Source: Holtermannia corniformis (Eukaryota; Basidiomycota; Tremellomycetes; Holtermanniales). Taken from it: a stretch of 64,000 nucleotides of DNA. This document shows, in pieces, positions 32,040 through 43,295 of this stretch. Position numbers and translations under genes: made by a program. Numbering within the stretch: the first letter of the stretch is position 1; every line of letters begins with the position of its first letter. The notes under the pieces are model-generated. The model was not told the origin of the DNA. It ran no database searches and saw only the letters and a list, made by a program, of their open reading frames with translations. Location of the stretch: contig BCIJ01000027.1 of NCBI GenBank assembly GCA_001599935.1, positions 171,428 through 235,427 of the forward strand. The letters are read 5' to 3'.

Positions 32040-34406
32040 ATGTCTGACTCGAGCACTCGGGTCTCGCTCGAGAGCAAGCATGCTCACGAGGAGAAGCTCA
32101 CTCGCAAGGGCACACTGGAGCAAGGGCAACAAGCTCAACAGCCAGCTGACAAGTCCGACCACATCCTCACGAGTCAGGATGGCGCGGCGACCACGAGTAA
32201 AGAAGGCGACCTCGAGGCGGCCGTGCCCGAGGCAGAGGACAAGAAGGACACCTACCTTTATGGCTTCAAGCTGTTCGTCGTCCTTGTCGGTCTCAGCTTG
32301 GGCCTGTTCGTGATCATCCTCGACCAAACAGTATGTGGCCCAGTGTCACGTTCACGAGCTGACCCGACAGATTCTCGTCCCTGCTATTCCAGTCATTGCG
32401 TCCGACTTTAACGCCGTCAGCAGCATTGGCTGGATCAGTTCGTGAGTCGAGCGCATGGTCGAGGAAAGAACTGACGACCACAGCTCGTACTTTGTCACCC
32501 AATGCGCGTCTATCCTGCTCTGGGGTCAAGCGCTCGCTCTGTTCAGTCAAAAGACGACCTTGATCATCGGTGGGTATCTTGCGACCGAGGGAACCGAGCT
32601 CAAGTCCTATAGCAATTGGCATTTTCGAGATCGGTTCATTGATCGCGGGCGTTGCGCAAAACTTTGTCACGCTCATCGTCGGTCGTGCGATTGCAGGCAT
32701 TGGCGGCGCGGCCATCATGGTCGCCATCCTTAGCATCTCGTCTCTAGTCATCGAACTCAAGCGCCGGCCGATCATCTTTGGGTGCGTCCGCATACAATCA
32801 ACGAACCAAGCTGACCATATAGCCTCATGGGCCTCACCTTTGTACTCGGCAGCTGTCTCGGGCCCATCATTGGCGGTAGTTTTACAACCAACGTCACTTG
32901 GCGGTGGTGCTTCTACGTGAGTACTACTTCCACTGTGATGTACCGGGCTGACCGTCATAGATCAACCTTCCAGTCGGTGGCCTTTCCATGCTCGCCATCG
33001 TGTTCTGCATCCCTCGTCTTGAAGCTCCGGCGCATGCCGTCGATCCTAGCAAGCCGGCCTCGCTGTCAACGCGCGCTCTTCGACGCGTGTTTGGCGATCG
33101 CCCCGCTCTGGCTTCCGGAACACTCTTGTCCCGCATTGTCGAGCTCGACTGGATGGCCAGTCTAATCATGCTGGGAGGCAAGTTTGCACCTTGGTCACGC
33201 ACATCGCTGACTGTACCAGGCATCGTCAGCTTGACCCTCGCTCTGATCGCTGGCGGCTCCGACGGCTGGTCATCACACACGGTCATCATTGGCTTCACCG
33301 TCGCTGGCGTCGCCTTGATCATGCTCATCGCCTGGGAACTGCTGGTCATGAAGGAGGACGGCATGGTGCCGCTACGCGTGACGCGCTTCCGAACCGTCTG
33401 GGGCGCAGCTGGCGTGGCCTTTATGCGTATGGCCGGCTCGTACGTGGCGTACGATCGATCAGAAGCGAGCTGACGCGCCGTAGGATTGCAATCATCAGCT
33501 ATTTGCCAACGTTTATGCAGGCTACGCGCCACGAATCGGTAAGTCGGCTCCGCTACATCCTGCTGCCGCTGACTCGCCAGGCCCTCAAATCCGCCATCTC
33601 TACGCAAGTGTTCTCCTTTCGTTGGCCCACTGACTGACCAGCGCAGACTTCCGTACTCTATCTGCATGGCCATCTTTGGTCTTCTTGGCTCTGTCATCGT
33701 GCAAAAGAGTGGCCGATTCAAGTGGGCTCTCATTCTCGGCTCGGCAACTACCGCCGTCGGCTCGGGTCTCTTGTACACTGTGCACGCAGAGACAAAGTAC
33801 GCGACCCTCGCCGGTTACCAGGTGAGTCTGGTGCGTGCAGAGAGCGATGCGCTGACACTCACAGGTCCTCGCTGCTTTCGGTGCCGGCCTCATCATGATG
33901 AACACGATGTGTACGTGTGCTAGCTTCTGCAACGCGCTGACGGATTTCAGTGGCGGCTCAGGCCGAGATGGACCGCAACGGACTCGCTGCCGATATCCCC
34001 CAAGCGACGGCGCTCGTCTCCTTCATCCAGTTGCTCGGTAAGCTGCCTGTATGGTCTACCCAGTTGTCGGACTGACCACAGAACAGGTGGCAGCCTTGGC
34101 GGGTCCATCGGCGGCGCGCTGCTCACCAACGGCCTGCATCGTTATCTCCCTTCTGATCTCTCACCCGCGACGGTCACGGCGCTCTTGCAGTCGGTCGAGA
34201 CCATCTGGACGCTGCAAGGAGACACTCAAAAGGCGGTCATTGACGCCTACGCACGCTCTGTCGACGACATGTTCTTGACTAGTGTTGCTGCCAGCGGGCT
34301 GGGTGTCTTCTTCGCGCTCATGTGCCGCGACATCAAGTGCGTAGAGTGACAAGGCAGGGGCGTCGCTAACGTGAACACCAGCATCAAAGGCAAGAGCTTC
34401 AGATAG
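32040..34406 (+). CDS. MFS transporter, DHA2 (drug:H+ antiporter-2) type
   Basis: Fourteen exons (32040-32330, 32371-32441, 32484-32569, 32613-32781, 32823-32916, 32961-33177, 33220-33439, 33484-33538, 33581-33603, 33647-33821, 33865-33910, 33951-34037, 34087-34336, 34382-34406) give 602 residues. About 80 hydrophilic residues precede the first helix (LFVVLVGLSLGLFVIILDQT). The family motifs are LVGRAIAGIGGAAIMV (motif A/B region), LGSCLGPIIGGSF (motif C of antiporters) and WRWCFYINLPVGG, typical of 14-helix DHA2 pumps for drugs, mycotoxins or siderophores. Two introns begin with GC (GCAAGT at 33178 and at 33604); no GT site keeps the frame there. The substrate cannot be read from sequence. 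Pairing with a Zn2Cys6 regulator suggests inducible export or uptake. Confidence 0.9.
33178..33219 (+). other. GC-AG intron in the MFS gene
   Basis: The donor is G|GCAAGT, the branch CTGAC and the acceptor ACCAG. Only this donor joins MLGG to IVSLTLALIAG in frame. A second one lies at 33604-33646 (AC|GCAAGT). Confidence 0.8.
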
Positions 34407-34660
34407 ACGCATAAGCAGTAGCATAGAATATATAATGATGTACCATAAACTCGCCATTGCACTGCGCTGCAGCCGGGCTGATGTGCTTTTTCCAACGAGG
34501 CGCACTGGCCCTTTCGCGCGTGCTAGAAGATCGACAGATATGCGCGACCACAACGGGGCAAGCAGCATGACATTCATCTCGTACACGTAATCCCCTGAAT
34601 AAACGATGCAAACAACCAGATTGACCCTAGCGAGTCGATGATTTTGATGAGACTCCGAGC

Positions 34661-37366
34661 TTACATGTCAGTCTTGGGGTCGGTCGTGGGAGGTGCGGGC
34701 CGCAAAAGCGGGTGGAGCTGAGCTGGGTTAGCATCTCGTTTCGTCGCCTGAGACGGTACTCACAATCTGCTCATGCAGCGCCTTGCCGGCGGGAACCATG
34801 GGGTACACGTGCTGGTCCTCGACGAGGCACTCGAAGAGGATTGGCCGTGTACCGTCGTACTCGAGGAACTCTTTCATCTTGGCAGGCAGCTCGGCCGGGT
34901 CGTTGCAGCGGAGGGCCTTTGCACCCATCGACTCTGCGAGCTTGACAAAGTCGGGGTTGACCATGCGCGTGTGCGCGTACCGGTTCTCGTAAAAGAGGTC
35001 TGTGAGGTGAGCTGCAGTCGTGGGCGCACGATCAGACGCACCCTGCCATTGGTAGACCATGCCTTGGAACTCGTTGTTGAACAGGAGAACCTTGACACCG
35101 ATGTTGTATTGCGACGCCGTCTGGAGCTCCATGGCCGTCATTGAGAACGAAGCGTCACCATCAATGTCGACGACAATCTTCTCGGGCGCAGCGACCTTGG
35201 CTCCGATCGCGGATGGCAGACCAAAGCCCATTGTCTGGACGAGTCAGCCACGCTTGTCAGAGTTGTGCAGACTCACGCCAAGTCCACCGGACGAGACCCA
35301 TGACCGCGGCTCGGTCCAGCGGTAGTGCTGGCAAGCCCACATTTGGTGTTGACCGACACCAGTGGTGATGACCACCTTTTCCTCTGCGCCAAGTCAGCTT
35401 TGACTGCAAACTCACAGCCGACTTACTGCCGATCGCCTCGGCTTGCCGGTCGAGCTCCTCGATGACGGCCTGGGGCATGAGCTTGTTCTGCTTGCTCTCC
35501 TTGTTGAACGTGAACGGGTATTTCCGCTTGCTCTCCTTGACGCGCTCGATCCACTCGGTCCGGTCGGTGCTGCGGTCGATTTGAGGCACGAGCTTGGCCA
35601 TGGACGCTACGACGTCGCCGAGGACGGGGATCGAAGCCTGTACGACCTTGTTGATGTTCTTGGGCTGGATCTCAAAGTGGATGATGCCGCCGCGACCCTC
35701 GAGAGCGGCAGCACGGGCAGCGGGCGCAAACGCTGTGCGCGGTCAGCGCGAACAGACGCAGCTCGAAGCACTCACTGTCAATCTTGCCAGTCACACGGTC
35801 ATCGAACCGAGCCCCGAGGGCAATGATGACGTCGGCCTCTTGCATGGCAAAGTTGGCGTAGGCACTCCCGTGCATGCCGAGCATGTGCAGACTCTTTTCG
35901 TCGCGCTCGTCGAACGCGCCAAGACCCTGGAACGTGGTGGTGACGGGAATGTTGCCATCGTCAGAGAGCTTCTTGAGAAGCTTGGGCCCCTCTGGCGAGG
36001 CGAGCACACCGTTGCCGGCGTAGATGATGGGCCGCTTGGCCTGGTTGATGAGCCTGGCGGCTTGAGCAATCAGCTCGGCGTCACCAGCCTGCGGTGTGGA
36101 AGAGTTGGCAGGGTTGTGAATGCTCGACGGCAGGTAGGGAGACGAGCCGATCTCGACCGACTTGCTAGGGATGGGCTGGCGCAGGATGGCAGCAGTCACG
36201 TCTTTTGGGAGATCGACGAGGACGGGACCTGGTCGGCCCGAGGTTGCAATCTTGAAGGCCTCGTTGATCCTCCGCGGGAGCTCTGCAATGTCCTTGACCA
36301 TGACGTTCCACTTTGTGCACGAGCGCGAGATACCGATGACATCGGCTTCTTGGAAGGCATCCGAGCCGATGGCCGAGGTCGCGACCTGGCCACAGAACAC
36401 GACGAGGGGCACACCATCGGAGAGGGCGTCTTGCATCGGGGTGATGACGTTGGTAGCACCGGGACCCGAAGTGACGAGGACGACACCGGGCTTGCCAGAC
36501 ACACGGGCGTAGCCCTCGGCCATGTGGCCAGCGCCCTGCTCGTGCCGAGGCAGCACAAAGTCAAAGTGGCTCGAGTTGTAGATGGCGTCGAACACGGGCA
36601 GGATGGCGCCCTGTCATCGTCAGTCGCCGTCTTTGCGCATGGCTCGACTTACACCTGGGTAGCCAAAGACCTTTTTGACGTCGTGGCGGAGCATCATCTC
36701 GTGAAAGATTTGACCGCCCGACTGGCCGATGAACGAGTAGTCCATGCCGGGGAGCTGCTTGGACGTCTGCAGAGGGTCGACATACGAGGGCGAGTTGCGG
36801 GGTAGGGTGGAGGGAGGAGCTTGGAAATTGGCAGCAGGCTCGGGGCGGCTGCGGCCGGTCAGCATGACATGTCGGGATGTGATCAAGGCGACGTGGACTA
36901 GGCCCGGGGGCCACTGAGTCATTGAGGATCAGGTGTGAGGTGGCGTCTGTGTTTGGCACACATCGAACAATAGATTGCACTGGCAGCAAGCAGGAAGCAC
37001 GCGATGCGACCGATCGAATTTGCTTGACAACGGCTGCGCCGAGGGCCCAGATCGGCACCTGAACATCCCAAGGTCGGCTTGACTCGCACACCACAGCGGG
37101 AAAGCCAGCCGTATAGTCCGACGACGCCATCGTGCACCTCGCACACCACGATCGGAGCTCGGCAGGTGCACCTGACCCAAAAGTACTCACACGGCGGCAG
37201 CGGCGGCACTCGACGTGGCTGAGCTCTGAATCTTTCTTTGCTGCTCCCTGATGCGAGCCTTTGCTTCTGCGTTGAAGGTGGCAGTCGAGCGCTGGCGAGT
37301 CTGTTGCGCGACGGCCGATGAGAGACGCGGAGTGGAGCGGCCAACGAGGCGCGTAGACGGCAGCAT
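34661..37366 (-). CDS. ILV2: acetolactate synthase catalytic subunit, mitochondrial
   Basis: Seven exons on the minus strand (37191-37366, 36653-36848, 35776-36610, 35427-35732, 35277-35383, 34764-35234, 34661-34717) give 715 residues. The enzyme condenses two pyruvates, or pyruvate with 2-oxobutyrate, in valine/leucine/isoleucine synthesis, using ThDP, FAD and Mg. The Arg/Ser-rich first exon ([19 protein letters not shown]) is the mitochondrial presequence. Key motifs: [14 protein letters not shown], the ThDP-activating Glu in [20 protein letters not shown]-site [10 protein letters not shown], and the ThDP/Mg site [15 protein letters not shown]. The end [11 protein letters not shown] uses the second of two tandem acceptors (34718). 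The 342-base first intron separates presequence from enzyme and is far longer than the others. Divergent to the dehydrogenase at 37752. Confidence 0.97.
36849..37190 (-). other. unusually long first intron of ILV2
   Basis: The donor is GTGAGT and the acceptor CCGCAG with a CTGACCGG branch, 342 nt against about 45 nt for the others. It lies between presequence and catalytic part. No inner exon that fits the phase was found. Confidence 0.6.
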
Positions 37367-37751
37367 GGTTTTGGTTGCTTGTTTCGAGTAACGCGTCGCC
37401 TGGGAGCTAGAGTACGAGAGCTGCTTGCTTCCAACAGAGTGTTTTGCAGAGTGTCGCTGCTTGACCAGTCACAAGACTTGCTTTTTGCTTTTCCGGTTTC
37501 CACTCGATCCCGTCGTTCGCTCGAGTCAGCCCGAAAAAGCGAGCGGCATCCGCGGATCACACGCGCTGGCCACTCCGCGGATCGTGGCGAGCCCAAAGGT
37601 ACCCCGCAGGGGGTCGCGTGGTGGGACCTCTTTTCCCCGCGGTCGATCCTCGGCACGCCCGGCGGGAATCGAACGAACACGCAGGACATTATTTGGCAGC
37701 AAGGCTGTGTAGCTGCCATCTCATAGTAGCTTCAGCCCTACGATATACAGC
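37367..37751. promoter_or_regulatory. divergent promoter ILV2 / polyol dehydrogenase
   Basis: 385 bases between two start codons. CCGCGGATC occurs twice (37552-37560 and 37575-37583). No CCGG-NN-CCGG site was found here, in contrast to LEU1. Confidence 0.4.
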
Positions 37752-39337
37752 ATGTCAGGCCTCGAGCTCAAGAACAACCCGGCGTTTGTGCTCAAAGGCC
37801 CGCTCGACGTTGCGTTCGAAGATGCAAGTGGACACCAGACTGAGACTATGAGATGCTGACGGCATGGAATCGCAGCTGCCCATACCCGAGATTGAGAACG
37901 ACGAGGTGCTGCTCGAAATTGCCAAGACGGTGAGTCGGCCTATGTACCAACACAGCGTGACTGACGCTCGGACCGCTCAGGGCATCTGCGGTCCGTGTCC
38001 CCGCCATCTCATCCTTCCGTGCTTTCAGCTGATCTCATACCACCACCTCAGGCTCCGATGTACACTGTATGCTTGATTTTGACCCCTCCATGCTTACTAA
38101 TCACGCCGTTAGTCTACAACCACGCCGGCATGGGTCAGTTTCAGGTGACCAGCCCGATGGCGCTCGGCCACGAGACCTCTGCAACCGTTGTAGCTCTTGG
38201 GCCCAAGGTTCGCAACCTCCAAGTCGGTGATCGCGTCGCACTCGAGCCCGGGACGACATGCAGGGTCTGCAGCGACTGCAAGCGTGGCGAGTACCAGATC
38301 TGCGCGCATATGCGATTCGCCGCGACACCGCCGGATCACGGCACGCTCTCGCGCTACTACAAGCTGTCAGTTATGTCGCGCTGCTGTTCTATCGTCTCCC
38401 GTTCATGTACTGAGCACCCCGCAGACCCGAAGATTTGTGCTACCCTCTTCCCGACTCCATCTCGCTCTCGTCTGGTGCGCTCATGGAGCCGCTCAGCGTT
38501 GCCATCCACGCAGTCGCAGCCACTGGCCAGCTCAAGCCCGGTCAGAACCTCTGCGTCATGGGTGCTGGACCCGCTGGTCTACTCTGCATGGCCGTTGGGC
38601 GCGCACTCGGCGCCAACAGGGTCGTGGGAGTCGACATCAACGCCTCCCGGCTCGAGTTTGCGGTACAGTACGCTGGTGCCGAGGCGTTTCAGTGTGTGAG
38701 CGGGCTCGATCCAGTTGCGGAGAGACGACTGACACTGTAGCCACCGGTCCCGGTCAACACGCCCAACCACGAATATTCAGCCTCGACCACGGCCCTCTTG
38801 CGCGAACGCCTCGCCATCCCCGAACGAGGCCAAAAGGCCATCGACCTCGTCGTCGACGCTACCGGAGCCGAGACGTGTGCCCAGATCGCACTCGACCTCG
38901 TCCGTCCGGGAGGGACGTACGTGCAGCTCGGGTTCGGCCCTGTGCGCGTCGAGATCCCGCTCAGCAGCGTCATCATCAAGGAGATCCGCATCAAGGGCTC
39001 TTGGCGGTCAGTCGTGTGCTTGTGACGTGGTGTGAGGTAAAGCTGACCTGGGATAGCTATGGCGCGGGAGACTAGTGAGTCGTACTATGTCAGCCTGTTG
39101 CCGAACACAACTGATCCATGCAGCCCGCGAGCCATCGATCTTGTCGCCAAAGGCTTGATCGACCTCGAGCCGCTCATCACCCACCGCTTTGCGTTCAAAG
39201 ACACAAAAGAGGCGTTCGAGACGGCCAAGCGCGGCACAGGACCCGATGGCAAGGTGAGCTGGGAGCGTCGGTGCGCGTGCCAAGTGCTCACGCCTGATCA
39301 GGCCGTCATCAAAGTCGTGATCGACGCGCCGGCTTGA
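37752..39337 (+). CDS. zinc-dependent xylitol/sorbitol dehydrogenase
   Basis: Ten exons (37752-37823, 37876-37929, 37981-37990, 38053-38067, 38113-38365, 38425-38695, 38741-39006, 39057-39074, 39124-39253, 39302-39337) give 374 residues. The enzyme belongs to the medium-chain polyol dehydrogenases that oxidise xylitol or sorbitol with NAD. Visible: catalytic zinc Cys in GICGSDVHFYNH, ALGHETSATV with the His/Glu pair, and four structural-zinc Cys in CRVCSDCKRGEYQIC. The Rossmann GAGPAGLLCMAVGRA is followed by VVGVDINAS, whose Asp favours NAD over NADP. Exons 3 and 4 are only 10 and 15 nt, yet they encode the invariant GICGSDVH. The first intron starts GCAAGT. L-arabinitol dehydrogenase is a close alternative. 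Confidence 0.9.
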
Positions 39338-39770
39338 GCATGTGTAGCTCATGGACTATGCCAAAGACGCGTCCGGTATCGGCGAGGAAGTTGGACGTTG
39401 TGCTATGGATTTCTTCTTGCGGTCTGGTTCACAATTGCGCAGCTCGCATCGCGAATCCAGTAGGAGAACGGCGGAATTACAAGCTTAGAGGGATCTAGCC
39501 CAGGCTGTCAAGTGCCGTGCCGTCCGCACCAGCTTGCCGTGTTCGATGATCGGTGCATGCTGGCGTGCAGGTACAATGTGCACGTCGTGCGACGCAGTGT
39601 GTCGTTACAAGTCATGATGCTGCGCTTGCTCGGAGCGACCGACCGCGTTGTCCTCACGCCACTGATGCCTCATTGCGCAGTACACAGAGATAGCATCGTG
39701 ATCGCATTACCTATAGATACAAGCACTTTCCTTCCCTACCGGGCCCACGCAAGCACAGCTATGTTTCAGA
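39338..39770. other. convergent intergenic
   Basis: Between the stops of the polyol dehydrogenase and CDC6. No gene or motif recognised. Confidence 0.4.
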
Positions 39771-41772
39771 TCATTGCTCGTCAAACCCCTGGCCCTGTGC
39801 CGCCGTCGCCTGAGCTTGACGACGCTCCTTCGCGTCCTTGAGCCTGTTCAAGCGAGCGAGCTCGCGGTCCCAGACTCTGCGCACCATCTCTTCGGCTTCA
39901 CCGCCACCGCTGGTGAGAGCTTCGAGGATCTCGCTCTCGGGACCGTCGAGCTGCACCGAGGTGATGCCACGACGGCGGGGTACAGGTGCGAGAGAGACGA
40001 GGCCGAGCGATTCGAGTGTGGAAAGAAGGTCGCGAAAGTCGGTCTCTGGAGCTGGGCGGAGCGTCGAGGTGGAGTGGGTGAGCAGAGAGGTATAGGTCGT
40101 GTACAGTTCGGCAGGTGTCAATAGCTCGGTCGAAGATTTGGTCGGTGTCGACGCGCCAGAGCTGGGCTCGGTGCGGCGGCGCTGCCAGAAGATGACGGCG
40201 AGGAGGCCGAACCGAGCCTGCACGCCTAGGCTGCGCACTTTGCGGCCTGAGACGCCCATCATGCCAGGTGTGACGGTACCGGTGCCCGGTGCAGCGCGCA
40301 GGGTGGCGGCTGGACCGCACGCGGCGAGGGCCTTGACAATGTGCGGAAGCGCAATCTTGACGCTGACGCCGGCTGGTTTCTTGGCGGCCTCGAGCTCGGC
40401 GAGGGCACTGGCAGATGTGAGGACGGCGAGAGCGCGACGGAGGTCGCCGTTCTGCGCAGACACCTTGCGCGTGGCCAGGTCGATGGCTTTTGGGTCGACG
40501 GCGGCAACGCCGTCGGCACCCGCTGCAACGCGAGCAGAGATGATGGCCGCCATCTCGGTAGCCGTATACGCGCCAAACGCAAGAACAGCCGGAGGCGGAG
40601 CCGAACCGAGCACGAGGCCGGCGCGGACGGTCAAGTCGAGGGTGTTGGAGATGCCGATGAGTTTGATGTTGGACGAGAGATGTGGAAGCGAAAACAGCTT
40701 GGAAAGCAAGTGAGACGTCGAGGGAGTCGGGGAGGCTGGTGCAGGGGGCAAGAACGCGTCGAGTTCGTCAAGGACGATGAGGCTGCGAGGTCAGTATGTC
40801 AACGGTACACTGGGATACAACATACAGCTTGGTCGACTGGGCGGCGATGGCCAACCGGTCAAGTACTTGAGCTTCTCCCTTGGCTCCGTCGCACAGACGC
40901 TCGCCGATTGCCTCCCAGACGCGTGGAGCCTTGAGACCCATGCAGTTGAGCTGTACGCTGCACCACCCGCGACCGAGCTCGGCCGCGACAGAGGTCACCA
41001 AGGCCGTCTTGCCCGTGCCCGGCGGGCCCGTCACGTAGATTGCGTCTGTGCGGCCGCCATCGGCCAGGTACGCGTCGAGTGCTACGCGCTCGTCTGTGCG
41101 ACCGACAATGGCATCGCGGTGGCTGAGCTTGAAGAGTGCCTTGAGCCGTTTGTACGGTGATGGCTGTTTTGTCGGGGTCGGCGTCGGTGATGCGCAAGGC
41201 GACGACGACGGCGAGGCGAGTGACACTGCTGCAAACGAGGCGAGCTGGCGAGGCGTCTCGGGTCCGGCGGGTGATGAGGAGGACAAATCGAATGGGTTGA
41301 GCTCTGAATCCGTCGATGTGAAGGATGGCAGTGGACCGGACGACGACGAGAACGAGACTGATGCAAGGTGGCTGTCAGCTTTTTGTCTTGCCAGATGCCC
41401 GACTTTGCTCGACTGACCTCGTGAACACTCGCTGCGGACGCTGACAACGCTGCCGGCGCGCTCTCTCTGACGGACCGAGCCTTCCGACGTCAACCTGCGT
41501 CGCTTGATCTCTGGTCGACCGCCCATCGAGCCAGCCTCCTCATCACGCGGGGGTGGGACGTTTTCCTTGCCTCTGCCTCCGAGCGTCCTGAGACGCGTCA
41601 TCATTCTCATCGGCTGCTTGATGCCTTTGGCAGCATCATCATCTAGAGCTGCTTTGGTTGCTGCAGGCGCCGTCGCGTTGGACCGGCGGAGGACGGGACG
41701 CGTGGGCGAGGTGGCGTCGGTGGATGATCGTGTGCGTTTCGCCATGGGAGTGGGTGTCGCTGGTCGCGCCAT
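39771..41772 (-). CDS. CDC6: replication-licensing ATPase Cdc6/Cdc18
   Basis: Two exons on the minus strand (40826-41772, 39771-40782) give 652 residues. Cdc6 binds ORC on origins in G1 and loads the MCM helicase. The N-terminal 230 residues are disordered and basic. They hold NLS-like KRRR runs and several S/T-P sites (for example TPMAKR, SPTRP, SPYKRLK) expected as CDK targets. The AAA+ part starts at RDAIVGRTDER. Walker A is YVTGPPGTGKTALV, Walker B LIVLDELDAF and sensor 1 IGISNTLDL. A Cdc6-type winged helix fits the C-terminus (ITSVQLDGPESEIL). The size excludes Orc1, which carries a BAH domain. Start MARPATPTP was taken as the first ATG after in-frame sequence without start context; MAKRTRSS nine codons later is possible. 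Confidence 0.92.
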
Positions 41773-41844
41773 TGCGTGTGCTGCTCTGTACCGTGTGGTT
41801 GTGTATGCTGCTGCTCGCCGTCGCCGTGTCCGACTGCAATCTTT
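41773..41844. promoter_or_regulatory. 72-base divergent promoter CDC6 / IES6
   Basis: Only 72 bases part the two inferred start codons, so the promoter must be shared or lie within transcribed sequence. If IES6 starts later (see that gene), the gap is longer. Confidence 0.4.
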
Positions 41845-43295
41845 ATGGCCAAAGCTCCAGATTCCCGTCGCCCTCGCTTCACGGTGACGCCCAGCAAGCT
41901 CGCGTTTCGTCACGTGATCGACCCGCCACAAGTCAGTCGCGACGGGGAATTAGGCATGCGGCGCGTCGAGCTAACAGCGCGGGGTAACACTGCCGGCGCG
42001 GTTAAGGCGAGCTATAAGCTTGCGGTCGTTGTAGATGGTGTCGAGCAGCGTTCCGGCAGTTTCAGCACGTCAATGTACGTCTGAATGCTGTACGAGTAGC
42101 CTCTTATACCGACTGACATGCCGCAGGGTCAAGCCAGCCGCCAAAGTCGGGCGTCGCTCGCTCACACATACCGCCGCTTCGACGCCCGGACCGTCGTCCC
42201 ACGCACAAGCCGAAAGCGCCAGCAGCACCGCCGAACCTCCTGTGGGTCTCGCTTGGTCAAGGCTCAGCTTCCACGCTTAACTATCAACTAGGTCTTGGTC
42301 GAAACACTATCTTTTTACGCCCAGCCGAAACCGTTCAAGCGTCAACCGTCCGCGCCAGGCCCATGGTCCAACGCAACCCTGCTCCCACCAGGCCTCAGCC
42401 GGCGCACAGGCGGCGGCACGACTAAACGCAACCTCAAGCAGATCATGACGCTCGAACGCGACCGGATCGGCGGCGGCAACGGCTTTGCGCTCGCTCCCAG
42501 TGAGAAAAAGGCCGCCGGTACCGGCGCTGGACCAGGCAGAAAGAAGGCAGGGTGGAAGGCGGTCAGCAGTACTACTATGCCTGTACAGCAGGTCGAGGCG
42601 GATCTGGATGCCGAGGGTGATGCCGAGCTGGGAGAGGACGGCGAGAGCTCTGCAAGTCCCGTCAAGAGAGATCTCGCGGGACAACGGGATGTCATGACGT
42701 GTGAGTCGTTCGTCTCCTTGTGCTCTAGCATGGCTGGCTTGCGTTCTTCGACTCGCGAATCTGCTCTACGACCGCAGACGCCCTAGCATCTCCGTCTTGG
42801 TGCCGAGCTGACGCCGACTCGGCAAACAGACCACACACCAGCCGCTCCACCCTCACTCCTCCCCGCAAAGCACTATTGCGACATCACTGGCCTTCCGGCA
42901 CGCTACACCGATCCGAAGACAAAGCTGCGGTACAAGGGGCTAGAGGTGTGGCCGATCATTCGGCATCTGGTGCGTGACTCTCCTGGCCGTGGCTCGAATC
43001 AGCGATGATGCGACCGTGGCTCTGCCATACCGCACAGCTATTAGTTCTCCCTACCGCGAGGCCAGAGCTAGCACACCGTTGCGCTACTGTCTGGGTTTGC
43101 GCGGCGCCCGTCTCTTCCCGTACTCTTTTAGCTATCACACAGTTCCGACAGAGTTGGGAGAGACGAGCAGCCTGCAACCACCAAGCTATCCTGTCGGTGC
43201 TGCCCTATCCTTATCTCTACTTACGCTACGTCCAGGGACCCGGCGCAGACCAGGCATACCTCGCCGTTCGCGGTGCTGAGAGTATCCTAAAATGA
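41845..43295 (+). CDS. IES6: INO80 complex subunit Ies6 (YL1 C-terminal domain)
   Basis: Five exons (41845-42074, 42127-42241, 42292-42700, 42830-42969, 43236-43295) give up to 317 residues. Ies6/INO80C is a small INO80 chromatin-remodeller subunit that pairs with Arp5. Conserved parts are KPFKRQPS, a TTKRNLKQIMTLERD block, and the YL1-C domain HYCDITGLPARYTDPKT with LRYKGLEVWPIIRHL and AYLAVRG at the end. The frame of the first exon is firm from VKPAAKV onwards. The upstream ATG at 41845 (MAKAPDSRRP) is only the first possible start; the true start could be an ATG near 41956. The last intron is 266 nt, unusually long. The linker is acidic (DLDAEGDAELGEDGE). Confidence in identity is high, in the N-terminus low. 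Confidence 0.87.
42970..43235 (+). other. long last intron of IES6
   Basis: Donor GTGCGT, acceptor ACGTCCAG, 266 nt against about 45 nt typical. The flanking exons join WPIIRHL to GPGADQAYLAVRG in frame, as in the family, so no exon is missing. It could host a small RNA, but no complete snoRNA box set was found. Confidence 0.45.

Noticed and set aside
35594..36805. 403-codon plus-strand frame antisense to ILV2
   Set aside because: It mirrors strongly conserved ILV2 codons and has no motif or splice pattern of its own; a GC-rich shadow.
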